Made by a program: the position numbers and the translations under genes | Origin: Panagrolaimus kolymaensis | Taxonomy: Eukaryota; Nematoda; Chromadorea; Rhabditida; Panagrolaimidae | Direction of reading: 5' to 3' | NCBI GenBank assembly: GCA_028622995.1 | Contig: JAJQJQ010000008.1 | Location: 7,031,117-7,095,116 of the forward strand | Length of the DNA stretch: 64,000 bases | The notes under the pieces: generated by a model | Told to the model about the DNA's origin: nothing | Database searches by the model: none | What the model saw: the letters and a program-made list of their open reading frames with translations, nothing else | Shown here: positions 1 to 13,206 of the stretch, one piece after another | How the letters are laid out: each line of letters opens with the position of its first letter | Position numbering within the stretch: position 1 is the stretch's first letter

Positions 1-546
1 CATGATGATTGTGGAACCATGTACAAAGTTTTCTTTGGGACTATCATACTTTCTGCTTTCATTGCAGGCACTGGAGTTGTACCTGTAAGTGGAAAGATAA
101 AAATCGAATTTGAATTCCTTGACCTTTGGAATGTGTAATTATAAATTTTTTAGGGCATGCTCATTTTACTTCGAAGTGTTCCACCATCAACAAGATCACA
201 ATCGCTCGGGCTACAAGGCTTTTTGGTATCCCTATTTGGAACATTACCATCACCAGTATTATGGGGAGTTTTGATAGATTCCGCTTGCCTTGTTTGGGAA
301 CAATCATGTTCCACAAGAGGTGCATGCGCCATTTATGATCCTCGAGTGCTTCGCATGCGTATGCATCTTGTGTATGTTTGCATTCGAGCGGTTAGTTGCA
401 TCACAGATCTTTACGTCTGGTATTATGCAAAAGATCTAAATATCCTTGAAGAAGAAGACGAAGAAGAACAAAAAACAGATATTCAAAAGACAGAAAAAGA
501 TGCGGCTGAAGGCATGGAAACAATTCCACTTCAACCTTTGCAATAA
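1..546 (+). CDS. Organic anion transporter (OATP/SLCO) C-terminal end, 5' partial
   Basis: Exons 1..84 and 154..546, with the intron bounded by GTAAGT and TTTTTTAG. The fragment gives 158 residues and enters from the left edge. Residues 1-28 are a hydrophobic segment. The part after the intron carries the OATP family end signature: LRSVPP, RSQSLGLQ, then a hydrophobic helix, LIDSACLVW, two cysteines and a GAC..YDP motif. OATPs are 12-TM plasma-membrane carriers for large organic anions. The cytosolic tail is acidic (a run of E and D) and then polar. An AATAAA-like signal overlaps the stop. The N-terminal domain and Kazal-like loop lie outside the window, so the paralogue cannot be named. Confidence 0.85.
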
Positions 547-687
547 AATAAATACGGGTTATAAATAGACAAATATCGTTATAAAATTTATTTATGTATA
601 GTCTCTTTAATTAAAAATGTGATTAATAAATTATTGTTCAAACACCCGTACAACAAAAAACCCATTATAAAAACATAATAATAAAAA

Positions 688-1341
688 TTAGCCAATAAAA
701 TTTTGAAGTCGAGTATAAGCACGTCTTTCAATAATGGATCGTCGCCAAAACACAAAACTTGTAAAGCCAACAGAAGAAAAAAGTGAACATAAAGCGAAAT
801 AGTTGAACTTCGAAGATGCAGAGACAGTTTTTGAATGGCACGGTAGATACACAGTTTGATTCGTTACAGTACAAAGGTATTTGTCGAAATATCCAGTTTC
901 ATGACAATGAGCTATAAAAATAATTTTAAAGAAAAATAAAGGATGAAAAATATCATACGAGTTTTTAAAGCATTAATTTCGAATTCAGAACATGCAAGAC
1001 ACGAATTTAGTAATTTTAGAGCACCAGGTGAATTACAATCAAGCAAAATTGGAACAGAAGACGATGACGAAGGTTTCTGAAAAATGCATGGGTTAATTAC
1101 AGTAATCAGAAATTATCAAAAAATAGACATTATTTGTTTTCTAATTATATTGAAAAAAACAGCTTACATTATTCTTGGATTTTTCAGAGCTTTTATGGAA
1201 TGTCGAGACTTTTTCAATGATTCTTGAAGTATCATATTCATTATCTTCTACGTATTCTTCAAACAGGAGAATCAAACAAGAAGCTGCCAAAAGAACTCCA
1301 ATCAAAATTAACATTCGTTTTGTAGAGCATGTTTCAATCAT
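688..1341 (-). CDS. Unrecognised small membrane protein, two hydrophobic segments
   Basis: Exons 1341..1168, 1076..959 and 911..688 (minus), 171 residues. All three junctions use GT-AG borders and keep one frame. Residues about 10-27 form a hydrophobic signal anchor (LILIGVLLAASCLILLF). The middle is polar and holds several cysteines (DCNS, SCLACS, HCHE, LCTV, LPCH), as expected of a disulfide-bonded luminal or extracellular domain. A second hydrophobic stretch follows near residues 135-150, then a basic tail. The gene converges on the OATP gene and diverges from the ground-like gene. I do not recognise a family; the topology suggests a small membrane-anchored surface protein. Confidence 0.6.
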
Positions 1342-1630
1342 CGTCAATTACAATTGCCTAAAAAATGATACATAACATTATTAAAATTGAACCATTACGA
1401 ATAATGTCCTTAGGCAGTAAAGAAAATAAAACGCGGCTCGGATATTTGATTTACTCAATTTGTTTGCACAAATATGGAAGGAAAACAATAGAGGCAACAG
1501 ACAGGCAACAATAAAAACCGGCTAGAATAAAGTCCGGCAAAAAAAGAAAAATGGATAAAGCTCTAAGTGGATTCATCTTTATACAAAAAAAAGAAACTTC
1601 AAAATAAAAAATTCAATCATTTTAGACAAA

Positions 1631-2975
1631 ATGAAATCTTATGTATGGGTGCTTCAATTATTTGTTATTTTTATTACCGTATTAACAGATGATTATCTCT
1701 CAGATATGGATGATAACCATGGGAGTAGTTCGAATACAAGAAATTACAGTCCCATGAAATCGTCGTCTTCATCCTCATCAACGCTAAGTAATGGTGTGGA
1801 AGCAAATTCAGGCTATGCTGAAACCCCTTTGAATATTCCTACAGTACCTCCATTACCACCACCGCCAGGCAAAGAAATTACGGGTTAGTTTGTAATTTAT
1901 AAAAAGTTTTTGCATTCGTTATTTAATTTAGAAACATCATCAAGCGGTTGTGGTGGCACATCTGATTCTAACCCTAGTGGCGGCGGGTGTGGTGGAACTC
2001 CTCCGTTATCAGGTGGATGTGGTGGAAGTTTGCCATATGGAGGTGCTCAAAGTCCTTGTGCTGGAAGTTTTGGATCATTACCATCTCCATGTGGAGGAGG
2101 TTCACCTTGTGGAGGAAATTTTGGCTCACCATGTGGTGGCGGATTACCGTATGGTGGAATGCCCTTTGGTGGTGGTCCATCATTTGGAGGCTCTCCAGGC
2201 GGCGGCGGTAGCCCATGTGGTGGCGGAATGCCTTGTGGCGGCAGCAGCCCGTGCGGTGGTGGATCTCCTTGTGGTTCTTCATCATGCGGAGGAGGCTGTG
2301 GTGGATGTCAATCAATGAGACCTTGTATGCCCAGACCACCATGTATGCGACCATTATGTCCTCCTCCACCTCTTTGTCCTCCCCCATCAATTTGCCCGAT
2401 GCCATCTCCGTGCCCTATTCCTCAACCGTGTGGATGTAATCAACCTCCACCGCCGATGTATCCTTCACCCTGTATGGGAGGATTTGGAGGTGGATGTGGT
2501 GGTGGCGGCGGTGGATATCCACCATCTCGACCACCAATGATTGTTGGAGGATGTGGCGGTGGCGGCTGTGGTGGAAATTTTCAAGGATATAATAGTATGC
2601 CACAGGTAAATTTCTCAACTACGAACACCAATAAAAAAATATTTTTAGAATGATTGTTGTTGCAACTGCCAAAAATCATGTCAAGGAGGGTTTAGAGCTC
2701 GTGCTCGAGGTGTTCGATTAGGAAGTCTTTATCATAATGCAAATGAAGGCAACGCAAAATGCAATAGTATTAGATTGAGAGAAATAATCAAAGAGGGAAT
2801 AAGTAATGATGTTGATGAATCAAAACGAAATATTCAGCAAATCGCTCAACAAAGACTTGGAAAAACATTCAATGTAATTTGTGGAACTGGAGAATTTTCA
2901 TTTGTCGCTCATACTCAATTATTCTGCCAATATTCAATGCAACGAATAACATGTTATGCTTTCCAACCAATCTAG
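1631..2975 (+). CDS. Ground-like (GRL) domain secreted protein
   Basis: Exons 1631..1883, 1932..2605 and 2649..2975, 417 residues. An N-terminal signal peptide (KSYVWVLQLFVIFITVL) is followed by a serine-rich stretch, a long low-complexity region of Gly-Gly-Cys, Pro-Cys-Gly and Cys-Pro-Pro motifs, and a C-terminal ground-like domain of about 70 residues. The domain shows the conserved spaced cysteines: KCNS at its start, FNVICGTGEFSFV, FC, and TCYAF at its end. Ground-like proteins are nematode Hedgehog-related secreted proteins expressed in epidermal and cuticle-associated cells. The domain is exact enough for the family call. The paralogue is not assignable because the repeat region is unalignable by eye. 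Confidence 0.88.
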
Positions 2976-3178
2976 TTCCCAATAGTAAATACAATGTAAA
3001 AATAAAGTAAGGCGAATAAACGCTTTTTAAATGCTGTTCATCATACACAATTGTTATAAAGTAAAAAAGTTAAATTTATATAAAGTTAAAGAAAAAATAC
3101 ACAAGATTATAACACATGAAAGTTTTACAATATATACCCGTAATCTTCAGTTTTCAAATTAGCACCAGGAGAATTTCA

Positions 3179-3535
3179 TTACTTTCCAACTCTTTGAACG
3201 GACCAATCAACTTGACATAGAGGACATCGGTTATTTTGTTTGACCCATAAAGCCATGCAGCAGTTGTGGAAACTATGATTACATTCACCCCAAACGACCA
3301 CACATTCATCAGTTTTGGAATCAGATTGACAACGAAGACAGGCTTCTAAAAAAGAGGATATTATAAATGGAAGTGAAAACAAGAAAAGAAACAAACCCAT
3401 GAGATTTACACGACAAATAGCACATGTATCACATTCAACATCCCAAGTCCATAATGCAACAGGATTCCATTTTTTCAAAGTGAATAATTTCTGTTGAGAC
3501 GGATCATCTTGAAGCATAGGCGTATCAGTTTCCAT
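3179..3535 (-). CDS. rbx-2: RBX2 / RNF7 RING-H2 subunit of cullin-RING E3 ligase
   Basis: Exons 3535..3397 and 3345..3179 (minus), 101 residues, the usual length. The protein is almost wholly RBX: an N-terminal strand that inserts into the cullin (FTLKKWNPVALWTWDVE), then the zinc-binding RING-H2 with CDTCAICR, EACLRC, the extra-zinc cysteine cluster, WGECNHSFHNCC and RCPLC, ending DWSVQRVGK. The VVWGECNHSFHNCC context and the QRVGK end match RBX2/SAG rather than RBX1. It recruits the E2 to cullin scaffolds (CUL5 type in animals). A TTTTTAG acceptor lies about 15 bases upstream of the ATG with no exon before it, which would fit spliced-leader trans-splicing. Confidence 0.95.
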   Translation of the reverse strand: METDTPMLQDDPSQQKLFTLKKWNPVALWTWDVECDTCAICRVNLMGLFLFLFSLPFIISSFLEACLRCQSDSKTDECVVVWGECNHSFHNCCMALWVKQNNRCPLCQVDWSVQRVGK

Positions 3536-5116
3536 GTTCGTTTTTGGGAGCTAAAAATTAATAATAAAATAATCATTTATAAAGTGACGAAAATTTTCAA
3601 AACAAAGAAATGATGATACAAATCGCGAAAATGTGATACAAAAACTAATAATAGGAAGGCAATAAAGTGTGTTGTAAAGCAATCTTAATCACGTCTGCAT
3701 CAAGCAATAGAAAATACTGCTTTGCCTTTTTTTTCTTTCGTTGTCTCGCTGGAAAGAGTTTCTTTTGTTTTTTTGAAACGCGCAGCGAAAAAGCATGGTT
3801 TTTCATTTTGAAAAAATCTCAAATTTTGTATTAAAAAAAACTTTACAACTATGTATCTCGACATGCAGTCGGTATTTTTTTCTGATCTTACTAATTCTTA
3901 ATATTCAGATCTTAATGAATATATTCGTGAAGACAGAATAAAAAAAATGAATCTTAGAAGCTCAAGCTAACCGTTTAAAAATCTGTAGAAATTTACGTTA
4001 AAAAAGTTAAAAGTCTGGCAAACCAGACAACGAAAGAAAGAAAAAGGCAAAGCAGTAACGGCGCTGACGTGTAATTGATGTGATGAAAAAAGATGAAAGA
4101 AAGCAAAGTTCAAAGTTTTTTTTTTATTACAAAAAGATTTTCTCAACTCTTCAAAATCGAAGATGAATGAAATTCCACGAGAAAAAATTTTCTGCGTTAT
4201 TTTTCTCCGCGTCAAGACAACATCTGTTTTGAACGCGGCACCAACAAAGCTTTTTTTTTATCAAAAAAACTGACCACAAAAATATGGATGAAGGATAAAT
4301 AAGCTAAGAAATGAAAAACTTTTAATGACTAATAACATAGTCTTTTAAATGTATGAAAGAAGATGCACTCGATGACTTTCTCTATGTCTCTATTTCAAAA
4401 AAAAAAATTAAAGAAGAAAGAAAAAAGGAAGCAAGCAAAAGCTTTAGCTTGATGGCATCGCAGTCAGCAGCAGCTCCTTGTGAATTTTTTTTATTGTTGT
4501 TGAGCTGTGTTGCATGTTAACTTCTTTGACTAAACATGGGTGTGAGACTTTTTCTTCATTCAAGAGCTATTTACAAGGTTCATTTTGTTGGCAAAAAAAA
4601 AAGGATGAAGCGAAAGAAGAAAGTAGCCAACATAAAAATTCAAAGTAAAATTGTTGTTGATGACATCAAAAATATTTTTTTCTTCATTTTTTTTATAAAC
4701 ATCTGTTCGTTCTTCTTTTTTTTGCCAAAGGTTAGAAGAGATATTAGCTTACAAACACATACATATGACGTTTATTTCTTTCTTCTTTCTTCTTCGATGT
4801 AATAATGTAATGTTGAGTGCGCAGTGTACTAAAAAGCTTTTTTTATATTTTTGCTTTCATTTAAAAAAAATTCGTCCTTTTGTGTGGATGATGAAAGCTT
4901 GCTGCTTTTTCTTTCTTATGCCCCGGCTTTAGTGCAAACTGCTTTTTCAATTCCCTCTTATTCGCTTGCCTAACATTGTTTGATTGACTTTGGAATTAAA
5001 ACGTTTAAATCTACCTCTCGTTCTTTTTTAAATTTATTTTAACTTCGTTGGTCGTCGTTGTTGTTATTTCCTTCTAAAGGTTTAGGTTAAAATAATTTTT
5101 AGATGACCAATACAAG
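3536..5116. other. Intergenic, no supported gene
   Basis: About 1.6 kb of AT-rich DNA with poly-A and poly-T runs between two divergently transcribed genes (rbx-2 and bestrophin). The short open frames on either strand lack protein-like composition and splice sites that extend them. It probably holds both promoters; no specific motif stands out. Confidence 0.6.
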
Positions 5117-7352
5117 ATGACGGTAACTTATACGCTTTCGGTTAGTGAAGCTCGATTTTGGGGTTTTCCTCGACTTTTGGCTCGATGGAAGGGCTCAATT
5201 TATCGGTTAATGTATCGAGAAATGTTGGCATTTTTATTAATTTATTATTTCTTAGCTTTTCTTTATCGTTATGTATTTAATAATGAGCTTCAAAGGTAAA
5301 ACATGCTTGGTTGCTTCTTGAGAGAATAATGCAATATAAATACATTTTTAGGAGGTTTGAAAGAATTGCTCATTATTGTCATGGATTTACAGAAGTTGTT
5401 CCTATTACTTTCGTATTGGGTTTTTATGTAACATTTATTGTTGGAAGATGGTGGCAGCAATATTGTAATGTAAGTCTTAATGCAATAAATTAAACAGCTT
5501 TTGGATTGAATTAGTGTAAACATTGCATCGAACTTCAAATACACCATTATTGGTTAAACACATTAACGAAGCTTGAGTGCGCATTATAAAGCTTTTTTCA
5601 TTTTTTAGATTCCTTGGCCCGATAGATTAGCAATACAAATTTCTGCTTTTGTTCAAGGTCAAGATGAACGTGGTCGAATGATTCGTCGATCACTTGTTCG
5701 TTACGTAAATCAAATCTCCATTCTTACATTTCAATACACTTCCACCATCATTAAAGCCCGCTTTCCAACCCTTGATCATCTTGTTGAAGCTGGAATTATG
5801 ACAGCTGATGAAAAGGATGTCATTGAAAATACTGAAACCCCTCATGGAATCTGGTGGGTTCCGGCCCAGTGGTTTGGGCAACTTTTAATGGTTGCAAGAA
5901 AAGAAGGTCGAATTCATGATGATTTACATTTAAAATCTCTCATGGATGAAATGTTGAGCTTTCGAGGATGTTGTGGAAATATTTGGTCATTTGATTGGAT
6001 TTCCGTTCCACTTGTTTATACTCAAGTTGTGACCATTGCTGTTTATAGTTTTTTTGCTTCATGTCTTTTTGGGAGACAATATCTTTTTGAATATCCCGAT
6101 GGTGCTGATAAGCATGCATTCTCACATGAAATTGATTTTTATGTTCCATTTTTTACTATTTTCCAATTCTTTTTTTACGTTGGATGGTTGAAAGTGGCAG
6201 AAGCCATGATTTGTCCGTTTGGCGGAGATGACGATGACTTCGAAATCAATTGGGTTATAGATAGAAACCTTCAAGTTGGATATTTAATTGTTGATAGAAT
6301 GTATCGACAACTTCCCAAACTTTCAAAGGATGCATTTTGGGATGAAATTGTTCCCGATATACCATATACTAATGCAGCTGCAGAATTTCGTGGTGTACCA
6401 TATTATGGCTCAACTCAAGCCATGAAGTGAGTAAATCATAGTAAAAAATAAAATAAAATAGAAAAATATTTATAGCATATCTGAGCGTCAAGCTGAATGG
6501 ATCCCTGAACCAATGGAAGCAATCGATGAAGAAGCAGGCCTTCCAAAATCTTCTTCCATTTCAAGTCTTCGACTTCGAAAAACGCATCGAAATAGAAAAG
6601 AACGTAAACATGATGAAGATGCAGTGTCAGAAATTTCAGCTAATAGCAGTGAAGAGGAAATTGAAGATGATGAAAGATCAAATGGAAGCCGCCAAGCTGA
6701 TGAAAAACGTAAAAAGCGAAGACTTGGAGGCTTGATGCTTGGATTTTCTCGTCAAACCCTTGGCTCCAAATTTGGTAGCAAATTTTCAATTAGTAGTCGA
6801 GCTAGTTTTAAGAAAAATAGCTTGTAAGTTTTATCATTTATAAATATCTTTAGCAATCATAATAGTAAAGTGCAATGAATAAACTGGATTTATTTTAGAT
6901 GCAGATCACCACCTCCTGGCCCAAACGGAAACAAACCCTTTTCATTTCCGCATCGCTCTCGTCTAAGTACAAAAGTTTCACGAGCTTCAAGTCCAACTTC
7001 CGTTGAGCATGTTGATGAATTTATTATCACCAGTAATGATGCTTCACCCGAAGTTAATAGATCAACACTAAATGATTCAATGCCAAGTTTAAATGAACAT
7101 CTCGCAGCTGCTAATGTTTTTCCACCGCGTCCTCCAGATAATTTTTCTGCTTCTGTAGCTCAAATTGATGTTCCACCAGTTGTTAAAGAAGAACCTGAAC
7201 CTGATGCAGATACCAGTGGAAGTGATTCAAATAATACATTACCTAAAAAGCAAAAACATGCACATTCATCCGCTTCCTTTACAAGCAATTTTGCTTCATC
7301 ACAAACTCCACTTATTCCACCTGAAAATGGTGATGGGAGTGTCGAAGAATGA
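5117..7352 (+). CDS. Bestrophin chloride channel
   Basis: Exons 5117..5295, 5352..5469, 5609..6426, 6476..6823 and 6899..7352, 638 residues. The first 370 residues or so are a bestrophin core: the N-terminal RFWGFPRLLARWKGS(I/V)Y segment, FVLGFYVTFIVGRWW with the conserved aromatic/arginine motif, IPWPDR, a PTLDHLVEAG..TADE segment, and the acidic Ca-clasp region FGGDDDDFEINWVIDRNLQVGY. Bestrophins are pentameric Ca2+-regulated anion channels of the plasma membrane. The remaining 270 residues are Ser-, Lys- and Glu-rich, with patches of basic residues, and look disordered; they probably carry regulatory phosphorylation. Nematodes have many bestrophin paralogues, so no symbol is given. Confidence 0.93.
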
Positions 7353-7980
7353 ATGAAAAGAAACTTTGATCGGGTCAATCAAAAATGTCAATAATAAATC
7401 TCTTTCTTTTTTTACTCAGCATTGAAAAAATAATTATCATTTTTTGAAGCTTTTTTTTCTAAAAACCTGGTAATCATTCATAGGTTATTTAATTTAATTT
7501 ATTTTTGTATGTACCTATAAAGATTGGATAATTTTTAAAGAATTTTTTGTTTGGAATTTTTTTTAATAATAAAAGTTAAAGGTTATATTTTTTTTCGTTT
7601 TGGTTGGCAAAATGATGTAAAACCATTAGCGCCTTGCTTTTCTTGTTTCTCGCATCTTCATCGCCTTTCTTCCTCCTCTTCTTTTGTGGTTAACTTTTTT
7701 TGTTGCAAAAATCATTCAATTTGAAACATTTTCTTCTCGTGTCGTTTACACTTTGAATGGCCTGATTATATACTCCTATCAATATTCATCTCACGCCAGA
7801 AAAGAAATAAGTGAATTGTAGGAAAAAAATAACGCACAGGAAAAAAAGCATACTGCCTTTTTTCTGTGTTATCTTCTAAATAACAAGATTGCCAACGGTG
7901 GAGCGGAGTTTGTTAGAAGGACTGAAAACTTTGTCAAATACGCTGGTCCTCAATATCTTCAATTTGTTGGAGCTGGAATT
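7353..7980. other. Intergenic / 5' leader, partly open frame
   Basis: Contains AATAAA-type polyadenylation signals after the bestrophin stop, then poly-T stretches. From 7822 to 7980 the frame of the next gene stays open without an ATG (see the dehydratase entry), so the last 100 bases may be coding through an unseen upstream exon. Confidence 0.5.
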
Positions 7981-8810
7981 ATGAAGCCGTTTGAACTTTA
8001 TCTGTTTATTTATAATTTATTACAAGTTTTTGGGTTTGTTTTTTATTCATTTCAAATTGTGTTTTAATTTTGAAATATTTCAGATGGGGAATTATTTTAG
8101 TCAAAACATTCTTGGGAATTACAAAGAATTCAAGCTATGAAGAACTTTACAATAATGTTGCAATTGAACTCGCCATCTTTCAAACTCTTGCCATTCTCGA
8201 AATTGTTCATGCTGCTATTGGATTAGTTCGATCTCCTGTTGCTACCACTGCAACTCAAGTATTTTCAAGAGTGGTTGTTGTTTGGACAATTCTTTACAAA
8301 GTACCTACTGTAAGCTATCTTTCCTTATGTATCTTTTATTTATAATGTGCAGTTTATTTTTAGTCTCGCTCAAGTATTGGTGTATTGATGCTTCTTGTTG
8401 CATGGTCAATAACTGAAGTAATTCGATATTCATTCTATGCTCTTGGTCTCATCAAATCTGTACCATCTTTGCTTACATGGATGAGGTATATTAATTATAA
8501 TGCAAAACATATTACATACTCTAACTAAACTACGTAAATTTCCAGATACACTTTCTTTATTGTTCTCTATCCACTGGGTGCTTCTGGAGAAGTTCTAACG
8601 ATGATTGCTGCTCTCCCAGAAATTGCTGCCAAAAAGCATTTATCTATTGAACTTCCAAATGCTCTCAACTTTGGATTCAGTTATAATTACTTTATCATCC
8701 TGCTTTGCCTTTATTATCTTCCTGGATTTCCACAACTTTATCTTTACATGTTCCAACAACGCAAGAAATATGTTACCGGAGGAGTCGATTCAAAGAAGAA
8801 AGCTACATAG
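7981..8810 (+). CDS. Very-long-chain 3-hydroxyacyl-CoA dehydratase (PTPLA/HACD)
   Basis: Exons 7981..8033, 8084..8309, 8364..8485 and 8546..8810, 221 residues. This is the ER-membrane enzyme that dehydrates 3-hydroxyacyl-CoA in the third step of fatty-acid elongation. Evidence: YLFIYNLLQVFGWG at the first TM, ELAIFQTLAILEIVHAAIGLV, then RYTFFIVLYPLGASGE, where Tyr142 and Glu149 keep the 7-residue spacing of the catalytic Tyr/Glu pair of this family. Six hydrophobic segments and a lysine-rich C-terminal tail (possible ER retention) are visible. The Met at 7981 matches the family start. The frame remains open upstream with protein-like composition, so a longer N-terminus from an earlier exon is possible. 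Confidence 0.92.
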
Positions 8811-8888
8811 ATTAATTTATTTATTTCGGGTTTTTTTATAAGTCAAATAATATTCATGTGATTTAAATAAAGTTTTTATTAAAAATGA

Positions 8889-10087
8889 TTATCGTCGAGC
8901 TTTTGCAGGTTGATAAATAGCACGTTCTGGTCTGTCTTTATTTCTCTTTGGAGGTCCAATAGGTTTTGGTTCTTTTGATTTTTCATCTTGATTAGCAGTT
9001 GAAGCGATGGCTGTAGTTGATTCGTCTTTTGTCCTTGCTTGTTCTTTTAAAGCCTCGTCTTTTAAAATATCAATCACTCGCTTCTGAGATGCAGATGTTG
9101 ATGGAAGACTTTCAGAATCCTTTGAATTTTGTTTCGAATATTCTTTTCTTGGTGGACGTTCTCTTTTCTTTTTGTCAAATTCTTTTGGACGTAATTCTTT
9201 TTCTACAGGTTTAGGTTTCGCTTCACGTGATACTCGAGCAGGCTTTTCTTTCTTATCTTTTCCAAAAATCTTTGTTGAAGGTTTTGTTTCAGCTGAAAAA
9301 AAAGTGGCGTGAATGAATGTTCTTTAGTTATAGCTGTTAAAAAAACTACCTTTGTCAAGCTTTGATGGTTTTGGTTTTGGACGCTAAAAAATGAGATGTT
9401 AAAGTCATTAAGGTTAGAAAACTTACGCTTTTGATAACTTTTTCATGAGCCCTCTTGACGAAATAATCAGTTAAAGGCGTTTCTTGGCAAATTCCTTTAG
9501 CTAATCGCCGTTCTCTTTCAGTAATTTCATTAACCAACACATCAAAATCAACTTTCTTAGTGATGGATTTAGCTTCAGCTTCTTCTAAGAATTGGATGAA
9601 TCCAATATCTAAAAACCAACTCCTTTTATTCGAAATCAAAGTTAAAGAAAAAATCCGACCTTCCGTGATAGGTTTGACTCCAGCTTTAGGCTTGATAGGT
9701 TCCTTTGAATAATCTTGATTTGCTGCTTTTTCAACAATTACAGTACTTTCATTATTTTCAGAATCAGTAAAAGTTTGACCATTATATATTTTTTGAAAGT
9801 TTGAAGCTTCATCGAAATCATCAAAAACAATAAAAGCATATGGAAAGGCGTCATCTTCAAGATATGTTTCTCCTTTTCTAAACCATAGACGTTCATGTGT
9901 TGGTAAAGGTGAAAGCTTTTGTAAGAGTTCTTCTTCCGTCAAAGCGATTGGTAAGCGTCGAATGATCACCTAAAAATTAAAAGAATAAAAAATGACATTG
10001 ATGATAAACAGATTAAAAATATACCTTATAAACCTTCTTACGAATCCGACGAGGCGGCTTATTTTCGATATCCATTTTTTCAGTCAT
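8889..10087 (-). CDS. smg-4: UPF3 / SMG-4 nonsense-mediated mRNA decay factor
   Basis: Exons 10087..10025, 9969..9660, 9608..9427, 9383..9350 and 9292..8889 (minus), 330 residues. Residues 22-180 form the Smg4/UPF3 RNP-like domain: VIIRRLPIALTEEELLQKLSPLP, then the aromatic AFIVFDDFDEA strand. A long Lys/Arg/Glu-rich linker follows, and the last 20 residues (RNKDRPERAIYQP) match the exon-junction-complex binding motif of vertebrate UPF3B. UPF3 bridges the EJC to UPF2 to mark premature stops. The 51-base gap 9659..9609 is a multiple of three without a stop; I treat it as an intron because of its borders and because removal restores the domain. A TTTTATAG lies 7 bases before the ATG, a possible spliced-leader acceptor. 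Confidence 0.92.
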
Positions 10088-10754
10088 CTTTAACTATAAA
10101 ATCACATTTCGTTAGAAATACCAAATTTGAAAAGAAATATAAAGCGGAAAACAACGAAATAATGTTATAAGACCTTTATAAAATAGTCACCATTTATTTA
10201 ATTTCTACCAAAACAAAAAAAACGCGTATTCAAAATGCTTGCATAAGAACCGAAACAAAAAAATATAACAAAATAAAAAATGCTACAACAGACAGACTAG
10301 GAAAACAAAACCGAAAAAAAATATTAATACAACCAACATATTATATCAATTCTGTGGATGGCTAACATTACTGAAACAAAGTTGCAAACAATTGCGCAAG
10401 CTGCAAAAAGCCCGTGTCGTGCATGAGTGATACATAATCAAAAAAAGAGAGCGAGATAAAAGGCATACGACGATAGCCACCATGTATGGAATTTTTTTTT
10501 AGTTTTCATCAGATTTTTCTTTTTTTTTCTCAATAAAATCAAGAGCTATATTAGCTTTTATTCATTGGTTGCGATTTGTTGGGAAATGTTGCAACTTTTT
10601 CTCAATAAGAAAATCAGCAATTGTGAAAAAGGTTATTACAGTAAGGCTAGATAAATACAATTATAAAAATTAAAGGCTACTCTTTTAAACGTTTTATAAA
10701 GGCAAAATAATAATAGTTTAAAGTTAAAAAGCTTTGGTGCATAGAATAATACTC
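10088..10754. other. Intergenic, no supported gene
   Basis: Sits between two minus-strand genes (the cytidylyltransferase end and the UPF3 start). AT-rich; holds the cytidylyltransferase 3' region. No open frame or structural RNA signature recognised. Confidence 0.6.
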
Positions 10755-11953
<1,199 letters not shown>

Positions 11954-13206
11954 TTTTTCTAGAAAATGAAGAAATTTTATAAAAAATATTATGCCAACGT
12001 AATAATAAAAAATGGCCGTCATAGACTGGCGAGAAGAAATGTGTTAAACGAACAATGCGTTCAATATTTTATCGCACGATAAAGAAAAGTCCAAAGGTTG
12101 AACTTTGGAGTAAAAGAAAGAAATAATGATGGACGCGTTAAATGCTAGGATTAAAAGGTTGGGAAAAAATGTAAGAAAAAGAAAAAAGCGTAAAGTTAAA
12201 GAAATTGCTTTTTTTTCATTCATTCATGATATTTCGCTAAAACTGGAAACGATGAGCAATAATGGAGAGTGGTTACGAATTCTTCTTTATCAAAACATTT
12301 AAGAAAAACATGTCAAAATAACGCGCAAATAGAGTCTTTATTATTCAGAATAGAAAAATGATGTGGCGTGATAAATCGTCTTTCGTTATTCGATGAACCG
12401 ATGCTAAGATGATCGATCCTTTAAATTTTTCCAATATCATCCAGCGAATGATTATCACGGAAAATGAAGAAAAAAAAGAAGACAAAATCAAAGCCGGAAA
12501 TAAAAAAATGTGAAGCGTAAATATATATCTTTTTTAAAAATAAATAAAATCCAACCAAATGCAAGGTTCATTTTCCCAATGTTGTTTTTAGTTTATTTTC
12601 TCACATGTTTTCAATAGAAAAAAAAAGAGAGGCGTAGATAAACAAGGAAACAAAGCAACAGAAAAAAGCTTGAAGTTCAAAAAGAAAAATTTCAAAAGAA
12701 AAAGCAAATAATAAAAGAGGAAGAAGCTCCAAAAATCGAATTCATCCAAAAATAGAGATGGGTCAAAATAATGGCTGTTATCATCAAGTGCGAAATATCC
12801 CTTATCATCTGCTATTTTTCAGGTTGTAACGAGTGAAAAGAAGAATGGACAAAAATCCATTTTTGTGCCATTTTTTCCTTAGGCATGCATACTTACTTAA
12901 ATCTTAATATTGGGTGATCAATAATTTTATTTATTGAATTTTCCTTATTCAAAAATGAATTAAAGAAACTGAATATTCAAAAACAAAAGATTGATTCTTT
13001 TTCATCATCAACCGCTGCTCCAATATTCAAAACACATCATTTTCATCTTCCTCTTTTTTGACAATTTTAAATAAAAATCAGTCTTAACCCGAAAGAGTGG
13101 CAAAGCTTAGAATAAAAAATTTGAAATTTATTATTCCAAAGCTTTTTTTTCTAATCAAATTTAGCAAACTTTAGCTGATTTTGTTAGATAAATAATAGTT
13201 TCAAAA
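11954..13206. other. Intergenic, no supported gene
   Basis: Divergent promoter region between the cytidylyltransferase and lin-37 genes, about 1.25 kb, AT-rich. I see no coding signal or structural RNA. Confidence 0.6.

Noticed and set aside
1974..2405. Long antisense frames over the Gly/Cys-rich region of the ground-like gene
   Set aside because: Products of the repetitive GGTGG codon pattern; the plus-strand frame alone has signal peptide and ground-like domain.
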